Assembly: GCA_015183035.1 (NCBI GenBank) | Contig: JACZZP010000013.1 | Location: forward strand, 1,116,001 to 1,180,000 | DNA: 64,000 bases | Direction of reading: 5' to 3' | Source of the DNA: Meloidogyne chitwoodi | Taxonomy: Eukaryota > Nematoda > Chromadorea > Rhabditida > Meloidogynidae | Part shown: one piece after another, positions 22,301-33,725 of the stretch | Position numbering within the stretch: the stretch's first letter is position 1 | Layout of the letters: each line of letters opens with the position of its first letter | Made by a program: the position numbers and the translations under genes | The notes under the pieces: generated by a model | Database searches by the model: none | The model's input: only the letters and a program-made list of their open reading frames with translations | What the model was told of the DNA's origin: nothing

Positions 22301-25300
22301 ATTAATGTATAAATAGAAAACAAAAATGCCGAATTTATTTATTAGAAAAATAGGAAAGAAAAAGATATTCTCTAGGGAAATTAATGAGTTTTGTTATTTA
22401 TTTATTCGGTTTTTTTGTCTTTTTTTCTTTAGTCTTTTTTTATAGTAAATAATAATAAAAATATTATGAAAGGAAGGGATTTTAAATAAATTAAATAAAA
22501 ATATATAATTTAATTAAAAATATATAATAAATAAATAAATATTTATTATTATTTAATTTAATTTTAAGCGTTCTCATTTGCCTCTCTCAGAAGATACTTG
22601 CCTTATTGGCGTTGGGGGACTTATTGAAGCATCTTCAATTGCTTTGGCACATTTTCCTGAACGTATTTTAAATGTTTTGGATGTTTCAAATGTTTATGGA
22701 CATTTATTATTAATTGTTGGAACAGAAAATGGAAATATAATTCAAGCAAGTTTTTTTAAATATTTTTAAAAATATTTAAAAATATATTCTCCTCTATATT
22801 AATAATTTTAATTTTAAATTACTATTTATTTTATCTTTTTTTTTATTTATTTAAAATCATTAATAATTCTTTGTGAACGCTTTTCCTCTCTTTTTAAAAT
22901 AAAATGACACTAATCTTGGCCATTAGTTTTACCGTTCTATTTAATAGACTTTTTTATTTTTATTTATTTAAAAATCCTTTTTAAACCTTCTGTCGCCTTT
23001 TTCTCTAATTAAGTATTTTATAGTCATTAATTTTGTTTTGTTTTTGTTTCTTCACACATCTGTGCTTTTTTATAAATAAATCTGTGAAAAATAATAAAAT
23101 ATTTTTAAATTATTTTAAATATATTTAATCAAAATTTTAAAAGAAAATAAATTAAAAAGAATTGAACAAATAAATTATTTAAAATAATATTTTTAAAAAA
23201 TAATAAAATTAATATTTTTCTCTGATTTTTTTTCTTAAATAAAAATCGTGGGAAAATAAATTGACTCAATTAGTTTTGTTATTGTTTTCAATTTTCATTT
23301 AAATAAGTGCCAAATCTTTTCTTCTCAAACATGCGCCAATTCTCCATCCGGAAACGTTAGGAGAGAAAAAATAAAATAAAAAATAAATTTGAACAATTCT
23401 TTTAGGGGTCACTGACCTTGGAAATAATTTTTGTTTAAAAAAGATTTTTTAAGTAATTTTTAAAATATTATTAGAGGATAATAAATAAATAAATTTAAAT
23501 AAATAAATTAATTTAAAAAAAATAGATGGAAGCAATAGGAGAACGTGCTACTCGTCATCTTCAAATTTATGCAGATTATCATGTTGCTGCTGATCCAATT
23601 AAAAAGATATCAATAATTGGTGAAAAACGACAAATTTTAATTAATGCTGGAAAAGAGGTAAATTAATTAATTTTTTAAAATTAAATTTAAAAAAATATAT
23701 ATTTATAAATAATTGTTGGTATTTAATAAAAATAGAATTATTTTAAATTATAATATATTTTAAATAATAACTTTTAGTAATTCTTTTTAATTTTTAATTA
23801 TTATTTTATTTATTTATTTTATTTTTATTTTAAATATATTAATTTAAACTTTTGTAAATAACCGCTAATAAACATATTTTTAAAAGTTTATTTATTTAAT
23901 AAGGTTAAATAAACAAACTTTTCTTTTTTTTTTAAAAATAACATTAAAATATATATTATTTAAGTATTTTGTTGTTAATATTTATTTATTTAATAAAGGT
24001 GTCAAATCACCTTTTTATTTATTTACTAGAACAAATAAACAAATAATTATAACAAAAGAAAACATAGAAAATAAATAAATAAAAATATACCATTTAGAAA
24101 AAAAATAAAAAAATATATAAATAAATAAAAATAAAGATAAAATTAATTTAAATTATAATTTTAATCTTTTTTTTTTTAATTATTTTTATCTTTTATATGA
24201 AAATATTATCTCTCTCTCTCTCTCTCTCTCTTGTCTCTCTTTAACTTATAGGAAAATTGTTAAAATAATTTTTTTCAATATTTTTTAAATTAAATTAATT
24301 TCTTAAATTAAAAATCTTAAGAATATTATATATTTTTATTATTATTATTATCTTTTTATTTTTATTTGAAAAGATTTCTTTCAACAAAAATAAAAGATAA
24401 ATGAAAATAAAAATCGGATAAGAGCCATAAATTATGCTCTCAAGGAATTTGACTAAAATGTGCATTTTTGGTTGCTTACCGGTTTATAAATTATTATTAT
24501 TTTAATGAAATGGAAAATATATAAAAAATAAATTTTTATTAAATTAAAAAAAAATAAAATGGAAAATTCTGAGGTTAATTTTTAATGTTTTATAAAACAT
24601 CTTTTTGTTTAAAATTTAATTAACTAATAGGTATATTAGTCATTTCTTTTTACCTTTAATTAAATATAAATATTTAAATAATCTTTTATAAATTATTTAT
24701 TTTTATAAATATTTATTTTATTTTTTATTTAATTTTATTATTTTTGTAATAAATAAATAAATAAATATATATCATGTTTTATACCCTTCAAATAACTCAG
24801 CGGGGGATTTAAAGTAAAAACAAAAAGAATAATAATATATTTAATGACAACAATGATGAATTAATTTCTCGGCATTATTATTATATTTTCCGCTATTATT
24901 ATCATTTATTATTAGCGGTATTTTCTTTTAAATAATATTTTTCTTTTCTTTTTTACATCATTTGTTTAATTTGTAATAATATTATATATCAAAAAACTTT
25001 AAAAAATAAAAATAAAAAATGACTAAAAAAATCTGTTCTGTATTTTTAAAAGAATAATAATTGTTTTTTCAAAATAATTATTATTTTAATTTCTCATAAC
25101 ATTAAATTAAAATTAATTTTATATAAATTCAAAAAGAAATTTCTTTATTCCGGCTATATTTTCTTATCTATTCAATCTATTGGGAATTTTTTAAAAAAGG
25201 TTCTTTAGACAAAAAAACAAACAAAGACTTTAAAAAATAAGGCCGGTAAAAAGCAACTGGTTAGGGGACTTTAAAATATTTTTTTTAATTTTTTATAAAA

Positions 25301-28300
25301 TAATAAAAAAATGGTAATTTAAAAAGGAAAAAATAATAAAAAGAAGAGAATTTAATTAATTATAAAAAATAAATAAAAATATAAATTATTTTTAAATTTA
25401 TAAAGAATTTATGTGAAGATTATAAACTTAACATTAAATTTTGTAAATAATTATTATATTGGAATTAAATATTATATTTAATTTAATATTTAGTTTAATA
25501 ATAATTCTCCTTGTAAATACTAATTTTTATAAATTTTTATTTTTTTAATTTATTATTATTAAATTTAAATAATAATTTTTTAATTATTATTTAAATATTT
25601 CCCTTAATTTTATAAAAAAAATATTATTTATTTGCTAATAATTTAAGTTTTTTGATTGCTTCTGAAAAAATAAAAGAAAGATTTTAAACAAAATAAAAAG
25701 ATAAGGAAATAGCGGTATATCTTTTTTATATAAATATTTTATATTTTTTAATAATTCTCATCCTTCTAATGAGGTTAATGAGCCATGACAGTTGGGGGAT
25801 TTTTTTTTACTTTTTTTTTGGCGGTATATTTATTTATTTATATTTTTTGTTCATTTGTCCTATCTTTTACTGATATGAAGAAAAGGAAAAAAACTATATA
25901 TAATAATGAATTTGATTAAAAAAATAAATAAATAAAGGGACTATATTTTTAAAAATATTAAATACTTATTAATTAATTAAATTAAATTATTTTGTTAATC
26001 TTTTATTTAATTTATATTTTCCTTAACAAAAGATAATAATTTTATATTGGTATTATCCAATAATTATTTAAAAAAATAATAACAAAAAGTTGCCTATTTA
26101 ATTTTTTAAATAAATTATTTTATTTAAAAAATTATATTTTTAAAATTTAATAATTTTAATTCTTTTTTAAATTTATATTTAAGGTTCTTTTACTTCGCCT
26201 TTCTTTTTGTGATGATATTTCACAATTATCTAATATTAGTTGTTCTGATTGTATTAATTCTGGAGATCCTTTGTGTTCTTGGTATTTTCTTTTTAATTAT
26301 TTTTAATTAAATTAATTTTATTTTTTTAGGTGTCTCCCTTTAGGGAAATGTACTCTATCTATTTATTGTCCATCTTCTTCATCACTTTATTTAAATAAAT
26401 GTCCTAATATTAAAAGTCATTTAAAACTAAAAAATGTTTCTTTATCTTCTCAAAAACGTGAACAAATTTTTATACCAATTAATGGATTACCAATATCTTC
26501 AATTCAAAATGAAAAAATTAAATTAGAATGTTTATATATTAAAATAGAAGAAGGTAATTTATTAATTAAATATTACTCAATTTAAGCTCTAATTTTAAGT
26601 AATTAAATTAAAGTTTATTTTAAATTGTTTAAATGATCTTAGGCAATTTTGGGTCTAACATTCTTAATTAAATTATATTATTATTAGTTAATATTAATTA
26701 GAGATTTAATTAAAATAAAATATATTTTTTATTTAAAAATTATATTTCAGGTAGTAGTTCCTCTTCTTCCTCTTTACTGCCATTTCGTTCATCTGTTCGA
26801 TTAAAAGATGATGGCATTGAATGTGAATCTCCTCTTTTAGAAAAGTATTATTTATTTTAATTTAAAAAATAATTAATTAAATATTTAAAAAAAGTATTCA
26901 AAGACATTCAACATCTGGACAAGATTTTATAAAAATAAATATACAAATTAGAGTTTTTGGTACAAATTCTAATTTATTTGAAAAATTATATGATAATCAA
27001 ACAACTTTGACATTATTTGATTGCTCTTTTCATAAATTGTAAATTAAAAATTATTTTTATATTTAAATTAATTATTTTTAGATGTTCATCTTGTGCTAAT
27101 TCAAAATGGCCTTGTCGTTGGTGTGCAACAGAAAAACGTTGTTTAGATACTTCAGATTGGAGTAGTAAATGTCCAAGAGAACGTGCTTTAGTAAATAAAT
27201 TAAAATAATTATTTTAATTTAATCAACTTTTTAAAGCCAAAGCTTAATGGTTGTGCCCGTATTTTGGAAACTAATGGCCTTCATTTAATGGCACCTGACT
27301 CAACAAATATTTCCTTAGAATTTTCTGTTGAAAATTTGCCATCTACTTCACTTTCTCTTAATTGCCGAATGGACAAAGGGTCAATAATTAAATCTTTAAT
27401 TTTATCTGATGGACAAAGTATTCGATGCCCTATTGGACAATTTAGCTATAAAGAACCTTTACCTTTAAGAAATTTTAGTTTAGAATTATTGGCAGGTTTA
27501 GAACCAATTGATGCAACACAAGGTAAATAAATAAATAAATAAAATTGTTTTTTTATTTAAAGTTTCAATTTATAAATGTGAATATATGGCTACAGATTGT
27601 TCTCGTTGTTTAGCATTAGATCCTGTTTATAGCTGTTCTTGGTGTGGAGGAACATGTAAATATACTGAAAAATGTCTTCCATCTTTAAAAAATTTAAGAA
27701 TATCTGAAGCAGATGAACTTTGTACTTCACCTACTATTTATTCGGTTATTATAAAAAATAAATATTTTTTATTTTATTTTTTTCTTCAGTTCTCTCCACA
27801 AAATGGCCCTTTAGAAGGAGGGACACTTATTGAAATTATTGGTAAAGATTTAGGTTCTCGTCTTCAAGATGTTAAAGATAGAGTTATTATTGCTGGAATT
27901 CCTTGTAATATTAAACAATATGAAGCATCTGAAAGAATTCTTTGTGAAACTGGTTCTTCTCTTTCGGCAATTTCAGGGCCAGTAAAAATAACAATTGGCA
28001 AAAGTGGACGTAGAAGTGTTGAATCATTAAAAAAAAGAAAAGAAATGGACAAAGAAAATGAACAAATTGTTGATAATGGAATATTTAATTATCTTAGCCC
28101 AGAGATAATATCTGTTCAACCAAATTTTGGTCCACAAAGTGGTGGTACTCGTTTTCAAATTTTTGGAAAAAATTTAAATGTTGGAAGAAATGTTAGTGTT
28201 CATTTTGATAATTTGGAATGTCAAATTATTGGAGAAGAAAGACAAGTAAAATAATATTATATATAAATTTATATTTATTTAATAGTCTGATCAACTTACA

Positions 28301-31300
28301 TGTTTAACAGGCCCTAGTATTAAACGTGCTTATACAGTTACAGCTATTCGACTTCAAATAGATAAAACAGTTCGTCTTATTCCTGATGCAAAATTTGAAT
28401 ATAGACTTGATCCAATAATTAAAGATATTTACCCAAAAACAGCTCCAGAAAGTGGAGGAAGAAATTTAACGGTAAATATAAATTAAATTATTTTTAATTA
28501 ATTTTTTTCTTTGTAAACAGATTTTTGGTAGTAATTTTGATTCAATTATTTCACCAAAAATTTTTCTACTTTCACCACCAATTGTTTCAAATGCTTCTCC
28601 AGATGAGTGGGAATTAATTAGTGAACTTGGAATTTGTATTTTAATAAATAAAACACAAATGATTTGTTCAAGTCCTCGTCTTGCTTTACCTACAGCTTTA
28701 TTAAGGCATTCTCAAATGGCTAGATGGAATATTGGTTTTTCAATGGATGGAGTACAAAATGTTAGAAATCTTGGAGATAAAATACAAGTAGATATTAAAT
28801 AATGTTTTTTTATTTCAAATATCCCCTCCATCTTTGTATTTTAATTAATCATTATTTTAAAAATATAAAAATATTTATTAAATTAAATAATTTATTTTTA
28901 AGTTAACAACAGTTCCAGACCCTCAATTTTCTCCATTTATTGGTGTTCAACAACTTCAACATGATCAACCTTTACAATTATCTGGACAATGGTTAAGTCA
29001 AGCAGCTGATCCTGATGAATATTTTGTTACTATTGGAATGGAACGTTGTCCTGTAAGTTTTGAAAAATATTTAATTATTTTTCTCAAAATATATTAATTA
29101 AAATATTAAATTTCCCTCTTAAGGTATTTCTTCTTGAATCAGACCATCTTCTTTGCCGTCCTCCCTCTTCACGTCCATTACCCACAGATGATTCTGGTGC
29201 TGAAATGGCTGATGGTCGTCCTTTAGTTGTTGTTCGTATTGGACGTGTTCGAGTTGAAATTGGCCCAATAGAATATTTACTCGGAGATTCTTCTACAGAA
29301 AATGATGGATTAGAATTGGGTGAAGGTATAGCAGCAAGACTTCTTCCCCGTCAAAGAGCTGCTGCAGCAGCTATTTTAATTTCAATTTCATGTGCTTTAT
29401 TAGCACTTGGAACAGTAACAGCAGCACTTTTGGGTTGGAGAAGAAAACATTGTCAAGGAATTGAAAATGAAAGATCTTATAAACGAATTCAATTACAAAT
29501 GGAACAAATGGAAAGTCAAGTACGTCAAGAATGCAAACAAGTAAATATTAAATTAAATTATTAAAATTATAAATCAAAATATATTTATTTTACCTAAAAT
29601 ATTAATAAAAAATTAATCTTCTTTTGATAAACAAATAAAAAGAAGATATTATAATAAATTAATTCCTTCTCTCTCTATTAAAAATACTTGTATTATTATA
29701 TTTATGAAATCTATATTTCATACTTTATTCTATTAAAATATTTATTATTATCTTTATTTTTCAGGCATTTGCTGAACTTCAAACAGATATTCTTTCAGAA
29801 TTAGATACTTTAGGAAATGGAAAAACAATACTTGTTGATTTTGATAATAATCAATCTTCAAATAATTCAAATTGTTTATCACCAAAAATTATTAAAAAAG
29901 AACAAATAACAATAAAACCTCCACTTCATTGTCGTAATGAATTTATTTCTCGTCTTCTTTTTAAAGGAGAAACATTTTCAACTTTTTTGGGTATTCAAAC
30001 ATTACAACAACCTTCACCTATTGCCTTTGCACAATTTGAATCTTTATTACAAAGTAGATCATTTCTTTATGTTTTAGTACAAATGGCTGAAGAAGATATT
30101 AATATGGGGTTATTTTTATTTTTAATTAATTAATTTATTTATTTATTTAAGAGTATCAGAACGTTCAATGCTTGCCTCTCTTCTTTTGGTAACTCTTGGC
30201 CGTGATTGGGCTTTTCTTTCTGATGTTGTTTTGTCTTTACTTTCTGCACATATTCAACGTTGTTGTTTACTACAAAATCAGAATAATAATGTATTTTAAT
30301 TATTTTAAAATAAAATAATATTTATTTTAAGCAACCATTACTTTTATTTCGACATTCAGAATCTTTAGTAGAAAAGTTATTTCAACATTGGCTTTGTATT
30401 TCTTTACTTCCATGGCTACATAGTGAAGAAGGAGGACCTGCAAAGCCACTTTTTCTTCTTTATAGAGCACTTAAAGCACTTACAGAAAAAGTAAAATTAA
30501 ATTAAATTAATTTAAATTATAATATTAAAATAGGGTCCAATTGATGCTATAACAGGTCAATCACGTTATTCAATTGCTGAACAATCTTTATTAAAAGAAC
30601 CATTAGAATCAAAAAATTTAAATTTATTTGTTTTTCCTTTGGATTATACAGAAGGACAACAACAAGAATTATTAATTAATTATTCTTGTAATAATCCTAT
30701 TGAATTTAAAGCTTTTGATTGTGACACTATTGGACAAACAAAAACAAAAATATTAGATATTATTTATTCAAAAAATACTGTTACTAATATACCTTTTTCT
30801 CAAAGACGTTTATGTGTTGAACATTTTGATTTAGGTTTTTATTTAATTATTTTATTTTTTTAAATAATTTAAAAATCAAAAATTTATTTTATTTTTTTAG
30901 AATTTCGTTGTCCTCGTCGTGGTTCAATAATTTTACTTGATGATGAACAACAACCAAAAACTTTAATTAAAGGACAAGAACCTAAACGTTTAAATACTTT
31001 ATCATATTATGGAATATCTGATAAAACATTTTTATATATGCAATGGAAAATAATTATTCCTTCTCAACAACAACAACACACTTTCCGTAGCGGGTAAATT
31101 TTTATATTAAAAAAAAATATTTTATTTAAATTAAATATAAAAGGTCAAGTGATCATTCAACATTTTGTGGTGGTTGGAATAATTCCGTTAATCAACTTTT
31201 ATTATCTTCTTCATCAACTTCATCTTCTGCATCAAATGAATCTCCACAAATTTTTACTTCTTTACCATCTAATTTTATTAATAATAATAAATTAGAACAA

Positions 31301-32427
31301 TCTTCTAATTATTTTCATCTTTCTACACAAATAAATAATAATAATAATAATAATACAATTATTAATTTAAATAATAAAGAAAAGTATATTTAATTAATTA
31401 ATTTAATTATTTTTATTTATTTTTTAAAGAAATTCAAAAAAAGCTAAAAAACAACGTAAAATAATTAATAATAAATTACAACAACCACCACCTCCTTTAC
31501 TTTCTGAAGTTTTATTAACTAGACTTTTAATGTGTAAAGGAGCACTTCAAAATTTTATTGAAAATTTTTTTGAAGAAGCAATTTTATTTTCTTCAAATAA
31601 TGAACAAAAACCTATTCCTGTTGTTCTTAAATATGTTTTTGATTTTTTAGATATTCAAGCTTCTCAGAGTCAAGTAATTTAATTAAATTATTTTAATTGT
31701 CTTAAACACTGAAGAAATTCCTTCACTAATAATTTTAATTTAAAAAATAAAATTAATTATTTTTAAAAAAAAAGGTTCCAATCGATGAAGGAACTCTTCA
31801 TTCTTGGAAATCTAATTGTTGGGTTCTTCGTTTTTGGCAACAATTAGTTCAAAGTCCTTCACTTCTTTTTGATGTTCCTGAAAGACAACAAACACTTGCT
31901 GGTTCTCTTGCTGTTTTAGGCCAAACAATTGTTGATATATTTTCTTTTTCTGAATTAAAATTAGGAAAAGAAAGTCCTTCATGTAAATTATTATTTGCAC
32001 CAGAAATTGCTCGGTTAATAATTTAAAAAAAAAATATTTAAAATTAAATTAAAATATTTTTTTTTAAAGTTATCGTCCATTTTCAACTAAATTAATTAAT
32101 AGAATACGTGAACAACCTTCAATAACTCCTCAATATTTTTATGAATATATATCAACATTAAATAATAATAATAATTTTGGAGGATTTAATTCAAATTTAG
32201 CTTTAACAGAATTATTTTATTGGTCTAAAGCTAATGGAATTAAATTAATTGAATGTTTAAATAATAATTTAGAAGCTAAACAACAAAGATTAGGTGAAAG
32301 ACTTGGTCAATGTATTTCTTCAAATATTGAAAGAAAATTAGATAATAATAAAAATAATAAAAGAATTATTATTTCACCTACAAATAGTACATATTATGAA
32401 GAAAATGTTTATGCTACTTTAAATTAA
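19387..32427 (+). CDS. plx: Plexin (semaphorin receptor), multi-exon, apparently full length
   Basis: Single-pass receptor for semaphorins in axon guidance and epidermal morphogenesis. ATG 19387 opens a signal peptide (Ile/Leu-rich, ending near VDC). Then come a Sema domain (19.5-23.7 kb; FVCGSVRQGECQLR, SREAF-like PYREAFPAV), PSI cysteine domains (around 26.2, 27.1 and 27.6 kb), and IPT/TIG repeats (PQNGPLEGGTLIEI, QPNFGPQSGGTRFQIFG, YPKTAPESGGRNLTIFG). A transmembrane helix lies near 29365-29440, followed by a juxtamembrane coiled region (QMEQMESQVRQECKQ). The split RasGAP domain has MLASLLLVTLGRDW, FRHSESLVEKLF and GPIDAITGQSRYSIAE before the Rho-binding insert, with its second half from about 31.5 kb. 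A Ser/Asn-rich linker (31.15-31.4 kb) lies before the second GAP half. Stop at 32425-32427. Small introns coexist with four large AT-rich ones in the Sema region. Whether it is plx-1 or plx-2 cannot be settled by eye. Confidence 0.93.
21110..22567 (+). other. Large plexin intron
   Basis: About 1.45 kb of AT-rich DNA between the exon ending GRDAKCIN and the exon starting KRSHLPLSEDTC. No nested gene seen. Similar large introns lie at about 20411-20840, 22745-23525 and 23660-26183. Confidence 0.6.
23660..26183 (+). other. Largest plexin intron (about 2.5 kb)
   Basis: Between exons ending INAGKE and starting VLLLRLSFCDD. AT-rich with a CT microsatellite; no ORF or recognisable mobile element. 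Confidence 0.6.
24209..24240. repeat. TC microsatellite
   Basis: About 11 TC dinucleotides, then TTGTCTCTC, inside a plexin intron. Confidence 0.85.
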
Positions 32428-32763
32428 AGAAAATTTGATATTTATTATATAATATTATTTTTTAATTTTAAAAATACGGGTATTTTATTTACAATAAATA
32501 AATATTTAATTAATTTATATATTATTATAAAATTAAAATTATTTTTAAATAATTTTAATAAGACCATTCTGATTATATTTATACCTTTTAATTATAATAA
32601 TAAATAATAATTATATAATCACTTTATTTTTAAATAAAAATTATATTCTTATTGAAGCATTTATTTATTTTTAATTAAATATTTATTATTTTTTATTTTA
32701 ATAAAATATTTTTAAATTATTAAAATAAACATTTTTATTAAAAATTGAAGTAAAATTTATATT
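32428..32763. other. AT-rich 3' flank of plexin
   Basis: 3' flank with AATAAA-like words (AATAAATAAA near 32492). No gene seen before the fold-back element. Confidence 0.5.
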
Positions 32764-32771
32764 AATTAATT

Positions 32772-32994
32772 GGTTCTGCGACTTTTGCGCCGGGGACTTT
32801 TGCGCCGCGACGTTTGCGCCGGGGAGTTTTGCGCCGCGACGTTTGCGCCGCGACTTTTGCGCCGGAGACTTTTGCGCCGAAGACTTTTGCGCCGCGACTT
32901 TTGCGCCGGACGACATTTGCGCCGGGGACTTTTGCGACGCGACTTTTGCGCCGCTATTAAATTTAAAAAAAAATAAAATATTTATTAAAAATTA
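32772..32994 (+). repeat. Left arm of fold-back element
   Basis: Repeated TTTTGCGCCG words, for example CGGGGACTTTTGCGCCGCGA; mirrored in 33352-33560. Confidence 0.8.
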
Positions 32995-33351
32995 AACGTT
33001 AACATTTATTATAAAAATAGTATCAGCTAAGTTTTCATAAGCTAACAGTCTATAAACTAATTACCCCAGTCATAAATACCTTTGGTAGTTAACGATAGGA
33101 TAATGCGTGTAAATGAGATATCCACATCTGATCATTAACATTATTTGGTCTACTCAAAAGATGGCATACTTAAAGAAGTCCATAGATCACAAAAAATATG
33201 CCCAATCTGCTTTTATATTCTCTAACAAACGAAAAACGTCTAGATCTGTTCATTTGTGACAATTAGAAAATAATTGAGTTTTTAAATTAAATTAGGTTTA
33301 TTAAATGTTACAAATAAAAATGTTAAATATAAAATTTATTGTTAGTTTAAT

Positions 33352-33560
33352 TTTAATTTTTAATAAATATTTTATTTTTTTTTAATTAATAGCGGCGCAA
33401 AAGTCGCGTCGCAAAAGTCCCCGGCGCAAATGTCGTCCGGCGCAAAAGTCGCGGCGCAAAAGTCTTCGGCGCAAAAGTCTCCGGCGCAAAAGTCTTCGGC
33501 GCAAAAGTCGCGGCGCAAACGTCGCGGCGCAAAAGTCCCCGGCGCAAAAGTCGGTTTACC
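33352..33560 (-). repeat. Right arm of fold-back element
   Basis: Reverse-complement copy of the left arm (CGGCGCAAAAGTC words). The outermost bases differ: on the left GGTTCTGCGAC, on the right (complement) GGTAAACCGAC. Confidence 0.8.
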
Positions 33561-33725
33561 AATTAATTTATTTATTTATTATTTTCTCTTTTGCTTTCTT
33601 CTTTTTTAGGTATTAAAATTGTTCTCTCATTTTTAGTAATTTTAGGTTCATCTTTAAATTAATTTTTTAAATATTTTTTAATTACTCCCATAGGAGATAT
33701 ATATTTAAAAAAATAATAAAATATT

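Larger units (their letters stand above)
32772..33560. mobile_element. Non-autonomous fold-back/MITE-like element with long TIRs (789 bp)
   Basis: Two long inverted arms (about 32772-32994 and 33352-33560) flank a non-coding AT-rich core. The GC-rich outer part of each arm is a tandem series of about 15-bp words of the type GACTTTTGCGCCG(C/G)G. The inner part of the arms (AATAAAATATTTATT) is also inverted. Flanking AATTAATT occurs on both sides (32764-32771, 33561-33568) and could be a TSD, but it is palindromic and A/T only, so this is weak. No transposase is encoded; reading frames over the arms are repeat artefacts. Confidence 0.8.

Noticed and set aside
32698..32976. ORFs with AQKSPAQKS or LLRRDFCA repeats
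   Set aside because: They only translate the TTTTGCGCCG arm repeats of the fold-back element.
32764..33568. Fold-back element as a hAT MITE with an 8-bp TSD
   Set aside because: The AATTAATT flanks are palindromic A/T words common here and do not fit nTnnnnAn; the ends differ from the hAT TIR at 5.7 kb.
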